DNA of 64,000 nucleotides. Origin: Terrilactibacillus sp. S3-3. Its GTDB lineage: Bacteria; Bacillota; Bacilli; Bacillales; Sporolactobacillaceae. Below are positions 47,562-63,103 of the stretch, in pieces. The DNA is taken from contig CP129291.1 in the NCBI GenBank assembly GCA_030437565.1, positions 620,001-684,000 on the forward strand. The letters run 5' to 3'. Both the position numbers and the translations under genes were made by a program. The first letter of the stretch is position 1. Every line of letters begins with the position of its first letter. The notes under the pieces were generated by a model. That model made no database searches and was not told where the DNA came from. It worked only from the letters and a program-made list of their open reading frames with translations.

Positions 47562-47724
47562 GCTCAGAAACTTTTTTGTCGAAATTTTTTTAGAAAAAAG
47601 TTACTGATCCGGCCTTCTTATCACTTTCATCATTTATACAATTGCTGTAAGATGGAAAAAGGAACACTTTATCAAGTCAGTGCGCGACTATAAAAATCAT
47701 GCGAGGAGAGGGAGGAGAAAAGCG

Positions 47725-49458
47725 GTGCGTTCAAGGTATTGGGATATTCGCCGGCTCAGGAGGCACGCAGCCATTATCAAAGGACTCACGGCGCCGTCAA
47801 AGGTGCTGCTGAACGCCACCTATCTGAATACGTATTTAAAAACATGGGAAAAAGCCAATATTTGGATAGACGATGATCGGATTGTTTATGTCGGAAAGCG
47901 CTTACCAAACAAAATTGACGAACAGACAGAACAGACGGATTGCGAGGGATATACACTTGTTCCCGGTTATATAGAACCGCATGTTCATGCCAGCCTGCTG
48001 TATAGTCCGCAAACGCTGGCGGCATACGCGGCCAGCCTCGGTACGACGACACTCATTTGCGACAATGCGGTGTTTTTCAGCACCCTCGATGATGAGCAAT
48101 CATTTCAAATGATCGACAAGCTTGATCAGCTGCCGACCACCTTTTTCTGGTGGTGCCGTTACGACTCGCAATCTGAAACAGAGGGTACGCTATTCACTGA
48201 TGAAAGGGTGCACCGCTGGCTGAATCATCCGCTTGTTATTCAGGGGGGCGAACTCACCAGCTGGCCGCAAGTGCTGTCCGGAGACGATCAAATTTTATCG
48301 TGGATGCGCGAGACAAAATTGCTCGGCAAACCGATTGAGACCCATCTGCCCGGCGCGTCGGAAAAAACGCTGACACAGTTAAAATTGCTCGGAGCCGATT
48401 GCGATCACGAGGCGATGACCGGCGAGGAAGCGATCACCCGCCTCAGGCTGGGATATACCACATCGCTGCGCTATTCCTCTATTCGCCCTGATTTGCCGGA
48501 TATATTAAAATCAATGGTGGAAAAAGGCGTCCGTTCTTTTGATCATGTCTATATGACCATGGATGGCGCGACGCCCGCTTTTTTGAGAGAAGGGATGATC
48601 GAGCGTTTGATCCAAATGGCGATTGATCAAGGGGTCGATGAAAAAGAAGCCTATATGATGGCATCGAGCAATATTGCCGCTCATTACGGTATGAACGACA
48701 GGCTCGGCCACATTGCTCCCGGCCGCCTTGCCCACATCAACTTTTTGCGTTCGTCTTCCGAACCCCGGCCGGTCGCCGTGATGGCAAAGGGGCAGTGGAT
48801 TCAAAAACATGGCGAAAAAAATATATGACTATTTTTCATCCTTTGATATTGCCGATCTGTTGGATGGTTTTTCCGTACCGTTCACGCTGAGCGAAGCTGA
48901 TCTGGCGGCAAAAACATCGCTTGGACTGGACATGGTCGACGCCGTCATTTCCCGTCCTATGGAAATAACGGCTTCATCAGAAGACGGCGTGCTGCCCGAA
49001 AACACCTTGTATTTATCGCTTGTCAGCAAGACAGGCCAATGGATCGTGAACAGCTATATTCGCGGATTCGCCGACCTGTCGGGCTTTGCCGGCAGTTATT
49101 CGTGCACAGGGGATCTGATTCTTAGCAAAAAAATAAAAGTGATATGCTGGCCGCTTTCGACAGGCTCAAAAAAATAGGCGGAGGCATGGTCATTGTGGAA
49201 AATGGCACCGTGACGAGCGAAATGGCTTTGCCGATTCTCGGATTCATGTCGCATCATGAGCTGGATGAGTTGATGGACGAGGCCGGAGCGTTTACTCACG
49301 AGCTGAGGAAAAAAGGCTATAAGTTCGCCGATCCGTTTTTTAGCCTGCTTTTTCTGTCATCAACTCATTTGCCGTATATTCGCATTACGCCGCAGGGGCT
49401 GTTCGACGTCATGCAGCGAAAGCTGTTGTTCCCTAATCGGCCGCTTGGAAAAGCATAA
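47725..49458 (+). CDS. yerA: adenine deaminase-like YerA, frameshifted
   Basis: Amidohydrolase of the adenine deaminase family, like B. subtilis YerA, whose exact substrate is not settled. GTG 47725 follows GGGAGGAGAAA. LVPGYIEPHVHASLLYSPQT is the metal-binding HxH segment (His-Val-His), with ETHLPGASEKTLTQLKLLGA, DCDHEAMTGEEAITRLRLGY and DGATPAFLREGMIERL further on. The A7 run near 48821 breaks the frame before YDYFSSFDIADLLDGFSVPF, and a missing A near 49137 breaks it before SDMLAAFDRLKKIGGGMVIV. The C-terminus LSSTHLPYIRITPQGLFDVM matches YerA. First of yerA-yerB-yerC. Confidence 0.9.
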
Positions 49459-49488
49459 TAAAAATCAGGGAGAAAGGCGGAAAACGAC

Positions 49489-50525
49489 ATGAAAAGAGCG
49501 GGATACTTGTTGTTTTTTACGCTGGCTGCTTTCATTGTGCTTGCCGGCTGTTTCCATCCTGAAGCGGGTCCTGCGAAGAAAAGCGGACCGCCGGCAGTGA
49601 ATCATCCGGTAAAACCGGTGCTGACCTCTCCGCTGACCGGGCTTCCGGCCCGTGGAGAACAAAATCAGCGCGTTATCGGCGTCATGATTAATAACCATAG
49701 TTTGGCCAGGCCGCAGTCCGGGTTATATAAAGCGGACATTGTCTATGAAGTGCTGGCGGAAGGCAATGTCACGCGTTTTCTCGCTTTATATCAAAGTGAA
49801 AAACCAAATGAAATCGGGCCGATCCGCAGCGCCCGCCCGTATTTTATCGATTTGAACAACGGCTATGGCGGGCTGTTCATTTGCCATGGATGGAGTCCGG
49901 CGGCGAGGACCATGCTGGAGTCCGGAAAGACCGACTATCTGAACGGTTTGTTTTATGACGGCACGCTTTTCCATCGGGTGACGTTCCGAAAAGCCCCCCA
50001 CAATTCTTATATAACGTATGATAATATCATAAAGGGCGCAAAGGAAAAACAATTCGCTTTGACGGAAAAAATCCCATCCCTGCATTTTTTCTGACGAAGC
50101 AGCAAGCGGGCGCACTGAGCGGCAGAACGGTGCACGAAGCCGTCATCCGCTCTTATGGGAAAGGGTATACGGTCGGCTATACTTATAATAAAAAATCAGG
50201 CGTTTTTAAACGCTATGTGGACGGCGAACTTTCTGCCGACAGAGAGACCAAAACACCGATAACCGCTGCGAATGTCTTTATTGTCAGCACCCGCCATCAT
50301 TTGATTAATGGCGATACAAAAGGGCGCAGGGATATTGATCTGACAAGCGGCGGGGATGCCTATCTTTTGCAGCATGGCAAGATGAATAAGGTAAAATGGA
50401 AGAATGTCGGCGGCCGCATCCTGCCGTATAAAAACGGCCGTCTGGTCAAATTCGTGCCCGGAAAAACGTGGATCAATATTATTCCCGATGTGCCAGGGCT
50501 TTCGGGTGTCACGATAACATCGTAA
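49489..50525 (+). CDS. yerB: DUF3048 lipoprotein YerB, frameshifted
   Basis: Signal peptide and lipobox (FFTLAAFIVLAGCF, Cys at about residue 21). Then the DUF3048 pattern VNHPVKPVLTSPLTGLPARG, VMINNHSLARPQSGLYKADI, YEVLAEGNVTRFLALYQSE and GPIRSARPYFIDLNNGYGG. A T-run near 50085-50091 shifts the frame; the rest (LSGRTVHEAVIRSYGKG, DIDLTSGGDAYLLQHGKMNK) belongs to the C-terminal domain. GAAAGGCGG precedes ATG 49489. Surface lipoprotein of unknown role, conserved next to yerC and pcrB in Bacillales. Confidence 0.9.
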
Positions 50526-50549
50526 AATGGGGAAAGGAATGTTGAGATT

Positions 50550-50846
50550 TTGCAAATTGATAAATTGAGGGGGAAAGCCCTCGATCAACTGTTTGATGCG
50601 ATTTTAACTTTGAAAGATCGCGAGGAATGCTACCGTTTTTTCGACGATTTATGCACAATGGGGGAAATCCAGTCGCTTTCGCAGCGCCTGGAAGTGGCCA
50701 GAATGCTGATGGAAGGCCATACCTATCATCATATAGAAGACGAAACCGGCGCCAGCACGGCGACCATATCCCGCGTCAAGCGCTGCATTAATTTCGGCAA
50801 CGACGGCTATCAAATGACGCTCGATCGGTTGTATAAAGAAAGTTAA
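50550..50846 (+). CDS. yerC: TrpR-like regulator YerC
   Basis: 98 residues, intact. MQIDKLRGKALDQLFDAILT, LKDREECYRFFDDLCTMGEI and HIEDETGASTATISRVKRCI are nearly those of B. subtilis YerC, of the Trp-repressor/YerC-YecD family with a C-terminal helix-turn-helix. The start is TTG 50550 with AAAGGA ahead; the alignment with YerC supports it. Followed by a strong terminator. Confidence 0.93.
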   Translation: MQIDKLRGKALDQLFDAILTLKDREECYRFFDDLCTMGEIQSLSQRLEVARMLMEGHTYHHIEDETGASTATISRVKRCINFGNDGYQMTLDRLYKES

Positions 50847-50867
50847 GACGGATACGCACGGAGAAGC

Positions 50868-50902
50868 AAAAACTTGGCAATGCTGTTGCCAAGTTTTTTT
50901 TC
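50868..50902 (+). terminator. terminator after yerC
   Basis: AAAACTTGGCAA pairs with TTGCCAAGTTTT around TGCTG, then a T run. Confidence 0.93.
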
Positions 50903-50998
50903 ACACCTGTGGGTCAAGGAAGGGAGAGCCGGGGGGCGGTGTCGAAATCGAGAGCTCGGGTTGGGACGGGAGGCCAGAGAACAGAGCGCTCACAAACT

Positions 50999-51117
50999 CA
51001 AATGATGCGTTCAGCTCGAAAATGAAGCTTTCGCGAGCCCAAATGATGCGTTCAGCTCGAAAATGAAGCTTTCGCGAGCCCAAATGATGCGTACGTAAAC
51101 TCAAATAATGTGTTTAA
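50999..51117. repeat. 41-base tandem repeat of about 21-base half units (type E)
   Basis: Two exact copies of CAAATGATGCGTTCAGCTCG... joined to AAATGAAGCTTTCGCGAGCC (21 + 20 bases), then one half unit CAAATGATGCGTACGTAAAC and a degenerate CAAATAATGTG. It lies about 100 bases after the yerC terminator. Confidence 0.85.
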
Positions 51118-51531
51118 TATCATAGTGTGGCGCTTCAACTCAGGAAAGGGCGCCCTAATCAAGGAGTGGCTTGACCTTTTTTTAATCAGCGCGGTTCCGG
51201 TTGAAATAGGCTGGCGTTCGTCCACAGGGGAGCGGGCTCCAATCGGAAAGTGCCTGAGATTCCACAGGTTGAACGGCCGTTTTTCAGACCGGTTTTGGGT
51301 TTTGGAAGGTTTTGCTTGTCGTTAGGCTTTTTCAACTCCGTTGGACATCAGGATCCGAGCCTCTTATTATAAAGATTCTTTCCTGTGATTCGATTTTGGT
51401 TCGCCAATTGCCTAAGAGAAAAACCTCTCTTCGTTTAAACAATTCTATCGGCGTATTTTTTCTTCCGGGACGGACAGTATAGAAAAATTTTCCGCACCGA
51501 AATTAATGTCGGAAGCTCTGCCGGACGCGGC
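51118..51531. other. intergenic region before pcrB
   Basis: About 410 bases with no convincing gene; frames present lack ribosome binding sites and similarity. Confidence 0.4.
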
Positions 51532-51560
51532 TTATGAAGCCTGTTTTTTTATGTTATAAT
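51532..51560 (+). promoter_or_regulatory. promoter of the pcrB-pcrA-ligA operon
   Basis: TTATGA, 17-base spacer, TATAAT; about 95 bases before pcrB. Confidence 0.6.
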
Positions 51561-51659
51561 CTCTTTCAGTAGCTCTTTCTTTTTTAGCCGCTGAAAAAGA
51601 AAAAAGAGTAACCTTGTGAAAGTGACAGCGTACGGTACTGCAGGAGGAGGAAAGAATAC

Positions 51660-52374
51660 ATGGCAACCTACCAAACATGGCAGCATGTTTTTAAATTAGA
51701 TCCGAATAAAACAATCGGTGATCGCGATTTGGAGCGAATCTGCGAATCGGGGACGGACGCTGTTATCGTTGGCGGCACCGACGGCGTGACGCTGGACAAC
51801 ACGCTGTATCTTTTATCGCGAATCCGCCAGCACACCGTCGACTGCGCTTTGGAAATTTCCACGCTCGACGCCGTGACGCCTGGTTTCGATGATTACTTGA
51901 TTCCAACCGTTTTTAAACGCCGGAGAATCTTCGTGGATCACACGGGAAAACATCAGGAAGCCGTGAAGCAGTTCGGCGACATCATCGATTGGGAGAATGT
52001 GCTTGTTGAGGGCTATTGTGTGCTGAACCCGGACAGCCGGGTGGCCGGGCTGACGAAAGCGCGGACAAATCTGTCAGCCGAGGATATCGCCAGCTATGCG
52101 GTGATCGCAGAAAAAATGTTTCATTTGCCGATTTTTATCTCTCGAATACAGCGGGATGTTCGGCGAAATGAAAGCCGTTCAAACAGTCAAAGAGAAGTTG
52201 AATCATACGAGATTGTTTTATGGCGGCGGCATTGGCGATGAGCGTACGGCAAGGGAAGCGGCCCGGGTCAGCGATACAGTTGTCGTCGGCAATTTGATTT
52301 ACGAGAATCCTGAACGGGCACTAAAGACAGTGGAAGCGGTAAAAAGAGTCAAAGAAGGAAAAGATATTGAATAG
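51660..52374 (+). CDS. pcrB: heptaprenylglyceryl phosphate synthase, frameshifted
   Basis: TIM-barrel prenyltransferase that makes heptaprenylglyceryl phosphate from glycerol-1-phosphate. FKLDPNKTIGDRDLERICES, SGTDAVIVGGTDGVTLDNTL and VLVEGYCVLNPDSRVAGLTK are typical. Near 51912-51945 an extra A and an AC duplication cancel and garble about ten residues; corrected, they read VFNAGESSWITGKHQEAVKQ. At about 52134-52146 a T loss and a TC duplication break the frame; corrected, LPIFYLEYSGMFGEMKAVQT, then LFYGGGIGDERTAREAARVS and VVVGNLIYENPERAL. AGGAGGAGG precedes ATG 51660. Confidence 0.93.
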
Positions 52375-52386
52375 GGATGTGGTAGT

Positions 52387-56642
<4,256 letters not shown>

Positions 56643-56656
56643 GATGTTGTGTTGTT

Positions 56657-57819
56657 GTGATAAAAAAAAGCATGGGGACCATCGGCCTGACCTTGTTGTG
56701 TTTGCTGCTGGTTTTAACCGGCTGCCAGTCGGATTCAGAAAAGAAAGTGGTTAAAAGCAGCGGAAAAGGGACACAAAAGGTCACCTTAGTTCCGAAAGTC
56801 AGCAGTCAGGATTACCAGAGCATCCGCCCGAGCGGCAAAGATAATATGAGGGGTTATATCAACTACGGCGTCCAAAACCGTGTCGATGTCGACGAGTTGG
56901 AAAACGGTTTGCTGAGTATGTCGAAAAGCGTGTACAGCCCGGATAATTACGTTTTTCAAAGCGGTCAATATTTAACAGAAAATGATATCAACAATATGCT
57001 GTACCGAAAAAAAAAAAAAAAACACCGCAGGGCTTGAACCCGCCGCTTGGAAAGGGAAAAGACGTCCAAACTCAGGCGGGAAACAGCCCGAAAATCCTCG
57101 ATTATGTTCTTGAACAGGATTATTTGACAAAGTCGGGGAATAATCAATACAAATTGGGTGGCATTTCCATCGCCGTTTCCCTTAACCAAGTCTACTCGGA
57201 TAAGGTCATGGACAAGGCCGGGAAAACCTATGATGTGGAAAAGACATTGAATGTGTCCCAAGTGAAACAAGAAGGGAAAAACATATGCCCAAAAAATTCT
57301 GCAAAGAATTCGCAAGGTCAAAGGGCTCAGCCAAGTGCCGGTTTTCATGACGCTATATATGGAGGCGCCGCCTGAATCACTTGTTCCCGGTTACTACTAT
57401 GCGAAGACCAATGTGTCCGCGGGCAGCAGCACAATCGGCAGTTGGGATAGCGTCAACTCGAAATATGTTCTCTTTCCGTCGGATGAAGCGACCAACCACT
57501 ATAAAACAGATACGCAGAATTTCAACAAATTTAAGTCTGATGCCGAAAGTTACTTCCCGAACTTTATCGGGGTTGTCGGAAAAGGCTACTATAAAAACGG
57601 CGACCTGAGCAGCCTGGCTTTGGACATCAACATCAAGTTTACGACGAAACAGAAGTTGTCAGCTTCACCAATTATATTGCGTCAATTGTCAAAGATAAGT
57701 TCCCGTTTTCGCATGATGTCCCTGTTCAAATAGATATCTCTTCCGGCAATGTCCAGGAGGCGATCATCGTCCGCACATCGAGCATGGATGAGCCGTTCGT
57801 CCACATTATCCAGCATTAA
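56657..57819 (+). CDS. yerH: CamS-family lipoprotein (YerH), frameshifted
   Basis: Lipoprotein of the CamS/sex-pheromone precursor family; the lipobox is LVLTGCQ. First frame: KVTLVPKVSSQDYQSIRPSG, INYGVQNRVDVDELENGLLS and YVFQSGQYLTENDINNML. A poly-A run at 57009-57022 breaks it before GLNPPLGKG. Further breaks occur near 57290 (then GLSQVPVFMTLYMEAPPESL-type frame, PGYYYAKTNVSAGSS) and 57648 (then VVSFTNYIASIVKDKFPFSH). The end is SSMDEPFVHIIQH at 57817-57819. GTG 56657 is used, but ATG 56644, well spaced from GGAGG, would fit if the A8 run had seven A. Confidence 0.88.
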
Positions 57820-57949
57820 TATGAAGCATACAAGAAGCGCATCTTTTGCCGATCGGCAGGGGGTGTGCTTTTTCTAAATGGGCGCGGCTGCCGGGCAGGG
57901 GATCGATTTCGCCGGCCGGCTTCGGTGGGCAGAATCCCAGGGCTTGCCA

Positions 57950-59190
57950 TTTGGGGTGAAGTCGCTCCATAATGAAGGGAAGTTGCTCCATTTTGAGCCG
58001 AAGTCGCTCCATATTGAAGGGAAGTTGCTCCATCTGAGGTGAAGTCGCTCCATTTAAGATGGAAGTCGCCTCATTTGGGTAAAAGTCGCCCCATTTTGAG
58101 GTGAAGTCGCTCCATTTGAGGTGAAGTCGCTCCATTTGGGTAAAAGTTGCTCCATCTGAGGTGAAGTCGCTCCATATTGAAGTGAAGTCGCCCCATTTTG
58201 AAGGAAAGTCGCTCCATATTGAAGTGAAGTCGCCCCATTTGAGATGGAAGTCGCCCCATATTGAAGTGAAGTTGCCCCATTTGGGGTGAAGTCGCTCCAT
58301 ATTGAAGTGAAGTCGCCCCATTTTGAGCCGAAGTCGCTCCATTTGGGTAAAAGTCGCCCCATTTTGAGCCGAAGTCGCTCCATTTGAGGAGAAGTCGCCC
58401 CATTTTGAGCCGAAGTCGCTCCATTTGGGTAAAAGTCGCCCCATTTTGAGCCGAAGTCGCTCCATTTGAGGTAAAGTCGCTCCATTTTGAAGTGAAGTTG
58501 CCCCATTTGGGTAAAAGTCGCCCCATTTTGAGCCGAAGTCGCTCCATTTGAGGAGGAGTCGCCCCATTTTGAGGTAAAGTCGCTCCATTTGGGTAAAAGT
58601 CGCTCCATATTGAAGTGAAGTCGCCCCATTTGAGATGGAAGTCGCCCCATATTGAAGTGAAGTTGCCCCATTTGGGGTGAAGTCGCTCCATATTGAAGTG
58701 AAGTCGCCCCATTTTGAGCCGAAGTCGCTCCATTTGGGTAAAAGTCGCCCCATTTTGAGCCGAAGTCGCTCCATTTGAGGAGAAGTCGCCCCATTTTGAG
58801 CCGAAGTCGCTCCATTTGGGTAAAAGTCGCCCCATTTTGAGCCGAAGTCGCTCCATTTGAGGAGAAGTCGCCCCATTTTGAGCCGAAGTCGCTCCATTTG
58901 GGTAAAAGTCGCCCCATTTTGAGCCGAAGTCGCTCCATTTGAGGTAAAGTCGCTCCATTTTGAAGTGAAGTTGCCCCATTTGGGTAAAAGTCGCCCCATT
59001 TTGAAGTGAAGTCGCTCCATTTGAGGAGGAGTCGCTCCATTTTGAAGTGAAGTCGCTCCATTTTGGAGAAAAGTCGCTCCATTTGAGATGAAGTCGCTCC
59101 ATTTTGAAGGAAAGTCGCTCCATTTTGAGGAGAAGTCGCTCCATTTGAGGTAAAGTCGCTCCATTTTGAAGTGAAGTCGCTCCATTTGGC
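57950..59190. repeat. about 60-unit array of 20-21 bases (type A)
   Basis: About sixty units of the form GAAGTCGCTCCATTTGAG plus two or three bases, alternating CGCTCCAT and CGCCCCAT with tails such as TTTGAGCC, ATTGAAGT and TTGGGTAA. A block of about 255 bases starting at 58212 recurs at 58608 (offset 396). On the minus strand all three frames are open for 370-460 codons (MERLHLK, WSDFTSK and NGATSLQ repeats), which argues against coding. Same unit family as 25665-25809. Confidence 0.95.
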
Positions 59191-59322
59191 AGCGAACGCC
59201 CCATGAATCAAAGGCAAAATATTTTTTCCTTATTTTAGCATTAAGGGGCCGCAGCTAGCACTTTTGCAAAGCATTCGCGATAAAAAAAGTTAATTTTATA
59301 CCGAAACTCCCCCGTGACCGGA
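59191..59322. other. spacer upstream of gatC
   Basis: No gene or structure recognised beyond A+T-rich tracts. Confidence 0.35.
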
Positions 59323-59352
59323 TTGCATATTGTTGATAGAATTTGATATGAT
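59323..59352 (+). promoter_or_regulatory. promoter of gatCAB
   Basis: TTGCAT, 18-base spacer, TATGAT; about 57 bases before gatC. Confidence 0.6.
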
Positions 59353-59408
59353 TAAGACATTGTGGAGACGCTTGTCTTCGGGTTTGAACGATATTGGAGG
59401 TGACAGGA

Positions 59409-59705
59409 ATGAGCCGAATTACCGAAGAGGAAGTCAAATATGTCGCCCATCTTGCCAGGCTGACATTTACTGATGAAGAAATCAAAACATTTACGACGCA
59501 GCTGGATGATATTATCGGCTTTGCCGAACAGCTGAACGAGCTAGATACAGAAGGCATTGAACCGACGACTCACGTTTTGGACATGTATAATGTCATGCGC
59601 GACGATGTTGTCGAACCGTCCTTGCCGCGGGAAGAAGCACTGAAGAACGCCCCTGTTCAGGAAGACGGGCAAGTGAAAGTGCCGCAAATTATGGAAGCGA
59701 ACTGA
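59409..59705 (+). CDS. gatC: Asp/Glu-tRNA amidotransferase subunit C
   Basis: 98 residues, intact. Small belt subunit holding GatA and GatB together. [40 protein letters not shown] and [15 protein letters not shown] match the family. GGAGGTGACAGGA precedes ATG 59409. First gene of gatCAB. Confidence 0.96.
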   Translation: MSRITEEEVKYVAHLARLTFTDEEIKTFTTQLDDIIGFAEQLNELDTEGIEPTTHVLDMYNVMRDDVVEPSLPREEALKNAPVQEDGQVKVPQIMEAN

Positions 59706-59735
59706 TCATGACAGACAAAAGGAGGAACGAAACAG

Positions 59736-61200
59736 ATGCCACTTTTTGAACAAGGCCTTGTTCGTTTGAAAGAGAGCATACATAACAAAGAACTGAAGGC
59801 ATCCGAACTCGTTGATGAATCGTATAAACGCATCAATGAAGTGGACGGGAGAGTGAACGCTTTCCTGACTTTGAATGAAGAAAAAGCGCGCCAGGCGGCA
59901 AAAGCGATCGATGACGCGCCGGCCGGTAAGGACAAGCTGCTGCAGGGCATGCCGATTGGAATCAAGGATAATCTTGTGACCAAAGGCCTGCGCACGACAT
60001 GCGCCAGCCGTTTTCTCGAAAACTTTGATCCTCTCTACGATGCTACGGTGGTAGAAAAGGTTCATGACCAAAAAGGGATCATCATCGGCAAACTCAACAT
60101 GGACGAGTTTGCGATGGGGTCGTCCAATGAAAATTCAGGATTCATTCATGCCGACCAAAAACCCGTGGGATTTGGATCGTGTGCCGGGCGGATCCAGCGG
60201 CGGCTCGGCCGCGGCCGTTGCCTCAGGTGAAGTGTTGTTTGCCCTGGGTTCGGATACCGGCGGCTCGATTCGCCAACCATCGGCGTTCTGCGGAGTTGTT
60301 GGCATGAAACCAACATACGGCCGCGTGTCCCGTTACGGGCTCGTCGCTTTTGCTTCGTCGCTCGACCAAGTCGGCCCGATCACTCGCACGGTGGAAGACA
60401 ACGCCTATCTTTTGCAAGTCATTTCCGGACTGGATCGCCATGACTCGACGAGCGCCAATGTTGATGTCCCGCGCTTTTCAGAAGCGCTGACCGGCGATAT
60501 CAAAGGATTGAAAGTAGCCGTTCCGAAAGAATATCTCGGCGAAGGTGTCGATCAATCGGTGAAAGATCAAATTAAAGCGGCGATCAAGACGCTTGAATCG
60601 CTCGGCGCTGTTTGCGAAGAAGTGTCGCTGCCGCACTCGAAATACGCGGTGCCGGCTTACTATATTGTCGCCTCGTCCGAAGCCTCGGCCAACCTGGCCC
60701 GTTTTGACGGTGTCCGTTTTGGCGTGCGCGCCAAATCAAATGATCTGATCGAAATGTACAAGAAGTCGAGAAGCGAAGGCTTTGGCGATGAAGTCAAACG
60801 CCGGATCATGCTCGGCACATTCGCGCTCAGTTCCGGTTATTACGATGCCTATTACAAAAAAGCACAGCAAACACGGACATTGATCAAACAAGATTTTGAA
60901 AAAGTGTTTGAAAAATACGATGTCATCGTCGGTCCGACAACGCCAACGCCTGCTTTTAAAATCGGCGAAAATATCGACGATCCGCTGACGATGTATGCCA
61001 ACGATATCTTGACTATTCCGGTCAACCTAGCCGGTGTTCCGGCAATCAGCGTGCCATGCGGTCTTGCCGGCGGGCTGCCGGTCGGCCTGCAAGTGATCGG
61101 CAAGCCGTTTGATGAAGCTACCCTCTACCGCACGGCGCATGCTTTTGAACAAGCAGCGAAATTCGAGCTTAAACCCGCACTAAAAGGGGCGAATGACTAA
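59736..61200 (+). CDS. gatA: Asp/Glu-tRNA amidotransferase subunit A, frameshifted
   Basis: Amidase-signature enzyme that frees ammonia from glutamine for GatB. The catalytic Lys is in [11 protein letters not shown], and the Ser-cisSer pair in [13 protein letters not shown], then [20 protein letters not shown]. An ATTC duplication at 60139-60148 shifts the frame; without it [20 protein letters not shown] reads through. The rest is intact to ALKGAND. AAAGGAGG precedes ATG 59736, and the stop overlaps the gatB start (TAATG). Confidence 0.96.
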
Positions 61201-62637
61201 TGAGTAACTTTGAAACGATTATCGGCCTCGAAGTCCACGTTGAATTGAAAAAAAAAAAACAAAGATTTTTTGCGGCTGTGCCAATGAATTCGGCGCTCCG
61301 CCAAATACGCACACCTGTCCGATCTGTCTCGGACATCCGGGTGTCCTGCCGATTTTGAACCGCGAAGCCGTCGATTTCGGGATGAAAGCGGCGCTGGCGC
61401 TCAACTGCGAGATTTCCAGAGACACGAAGTTCGACCGTAAAAACTATTTTTATCCGGACAACCCGAAAGCTTATCAAATTTCGCAATTTGACGAACCGAT
61501 CGGCAAAAATGGTTATATCGAAATTGAAGTGGACGGAAAAACTAAAAAAATCGGTGTCACCCGGCTTCACCTTGAAGAAGATGCCGGCAAGCTGAACCAC
61601 GCGCCCGATGGCTCAGGTTCGCTCGTCGACTTCAACCGCGTCGCACGCCGCTGATTGAAATCGTCTCCGAACCGGATATGCGTACGCCTGAAGAAGCCTA
61701 CGCCTACCTTGAAAAACTGAAGGCGATCATGCAATACATCGAAGTGTCCGATGTGAAAATGGAAGAAGGCTCGCTCCGCTGCGATGCGAACATCTCGATC
61801 CGTCCTTATGGCCAAAAGGAATTCGGGACGAAGACAGAATTGAAAAACCTGAACTCCTTCACGTATGTTCAAAAAGGAATCGAATACGAACAAAAACGTC
61901 AAGAGAAGGTTTTGCTGTCAGGCGGAACGCTCGCCCAAGAAACGCGTCGCTTCGATGAATCTTCTAAAACAACGAAGCTGATGCGGGTCAAAGAAGGTTC
62001 GGATGATTACCGCTATTTCCCGGAACCCGACATCGTCAAGCTCAAAATCGACCAAGCCTGGATCGATCGGATTAAAGCGGAAATTCCGGAACTGCCTGAC
62101 GCACGCCGTGAACGTTATATCAACGAACTCGGCCTGCCGGAATACGACGCCATGGTGCTGACACAAACGAAGGCCATTTCCGATTTCTTTGAAAGCACGC
62201 TGGAGCACGGCGCTGACGCGAAACTCGCTTCCAACTGGCTGATGGGCGAAGTCTCCGCCTATCTCAATGCTCAAAACAAAAGTATTGAGGATGTGCCGAT
62301 GACGCCTGAAGGGCTGGCAAAGCTGGTTCAGCTGATTGAAAAAGGGACGATTTCCAGCAAGATTGCCAAAAAAGTCTTCAAAGAATTGATCGAAAAAGGC
62401 GGCGATCCGGAAGAGTTCGTCAAAGCCAAAGGCCTTGTCCAAATCTCCGATGAGGGCGCGCTGCGCGATTTAATGGGCCCGATTCTCGAAGCCAACAAAC
62501 AATCCATGATTGACTATAAAAACGGCAAAGACCGCGCCCTCGGTTTTCTGGTCGGCCAAATCATGAAAGCTTCGAAGGGCAAAGCCAATCCGAAGATTGT
62601 CAACAAAATTATTCTTGAAGAAGTCGACAAACTGTAA
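61200..62637 (+). CDS. gatB: Asp/Glu-tRNA amidotransferase subunit B, frameshifted
   Basis: Kinase and transamidase subunit that converts Glu-tRNAGln and Asp-tRNAAsn. [17 protein letters not shown] is the N-terminus. A poly-A run at 61249-61259 breaks the frame where [20 protein letters not shown] is expected, so a zinc-ligand Cys pair lies in the shifted part. A lost G near 61642 separates SLVDFNRV from [40 protein letters not shown] and [16 protein letters not shown] follow, then the YqeY-like tail ([20 protein letters not shown]). Ends EEVDKL at 62637. Confidence 0.95.
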
Positions 62638-62672
62638 CTACACTATTCATTCACTGAACTTTTATTTCATGC

Positions 62673-62720
62673 AAAGCCGGAGCCGGGACAAGAGACACTG
62701 TTTCACGCCCCGGCTTTTGT
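62673..62720 (+). terminator. terminator of gatCAB
   Basis: AGCCGGG pairs with CCCGGCT across a 20-base loop, followed by TTTG. Confidence 0.75.
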
Positions 62721-62974
62721 TTGAGTGAAAAACCGGCGTGTAAATGTAAATGTGGCCGAACCGGCGGTATGAAAATCGATACTCCAATCAATGACACATT
62801 TAAATCCGGGGTATTAGGTCCTTTAAGACTTGCCATTATCGGTCTTGTTTAAAAAGTGAACCTGCTTTTTTGAGCGGTCATACTTTCATGAACAACGGCT
62901 GCTTCTTGGTTATTAAACTCGAGATTTTTAGTCTGAACGCATTGTTCAAGCAATGTATCCGTTATCATGGACTT
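62721..62974. other. intergenic region before dgkB
   Basis: About 250 bases with no gene or structure recognised. Confidence 0.35.
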
Positions 62975-63003
62975 TTGCGTTCATAAGATTTTTACAATAT
63001 AAT
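62975..63003 (+). promoter_or_regulatory. sigma-A promoter of dgkB
   Basis: TTGCGT, 17-base spacer, TATAAT; about 100 bases before the start codon. Confidence 0.75.
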
Positions 63004-63103
63004 AAATAAAGTGTCATCGTTTTAAAACGATTGAGCACGGTTGCTTCGGGACATGCTGTCATCTGCTTGGCCCGCAGCTGGATTTTTAGATCGGGTGATA
63101 CGA

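Noticed and set aside
51110..51325. 71-codon gene between the type E array and pcrB
   Set aside because: No ribosome binding site, start inside the array remnant, and no recognisable domain.
57950..59190. CRISPR array
   Set aside because: Units of 20-21 bases follow each other directly without unique spacers of constant length, and no cas genes are near.
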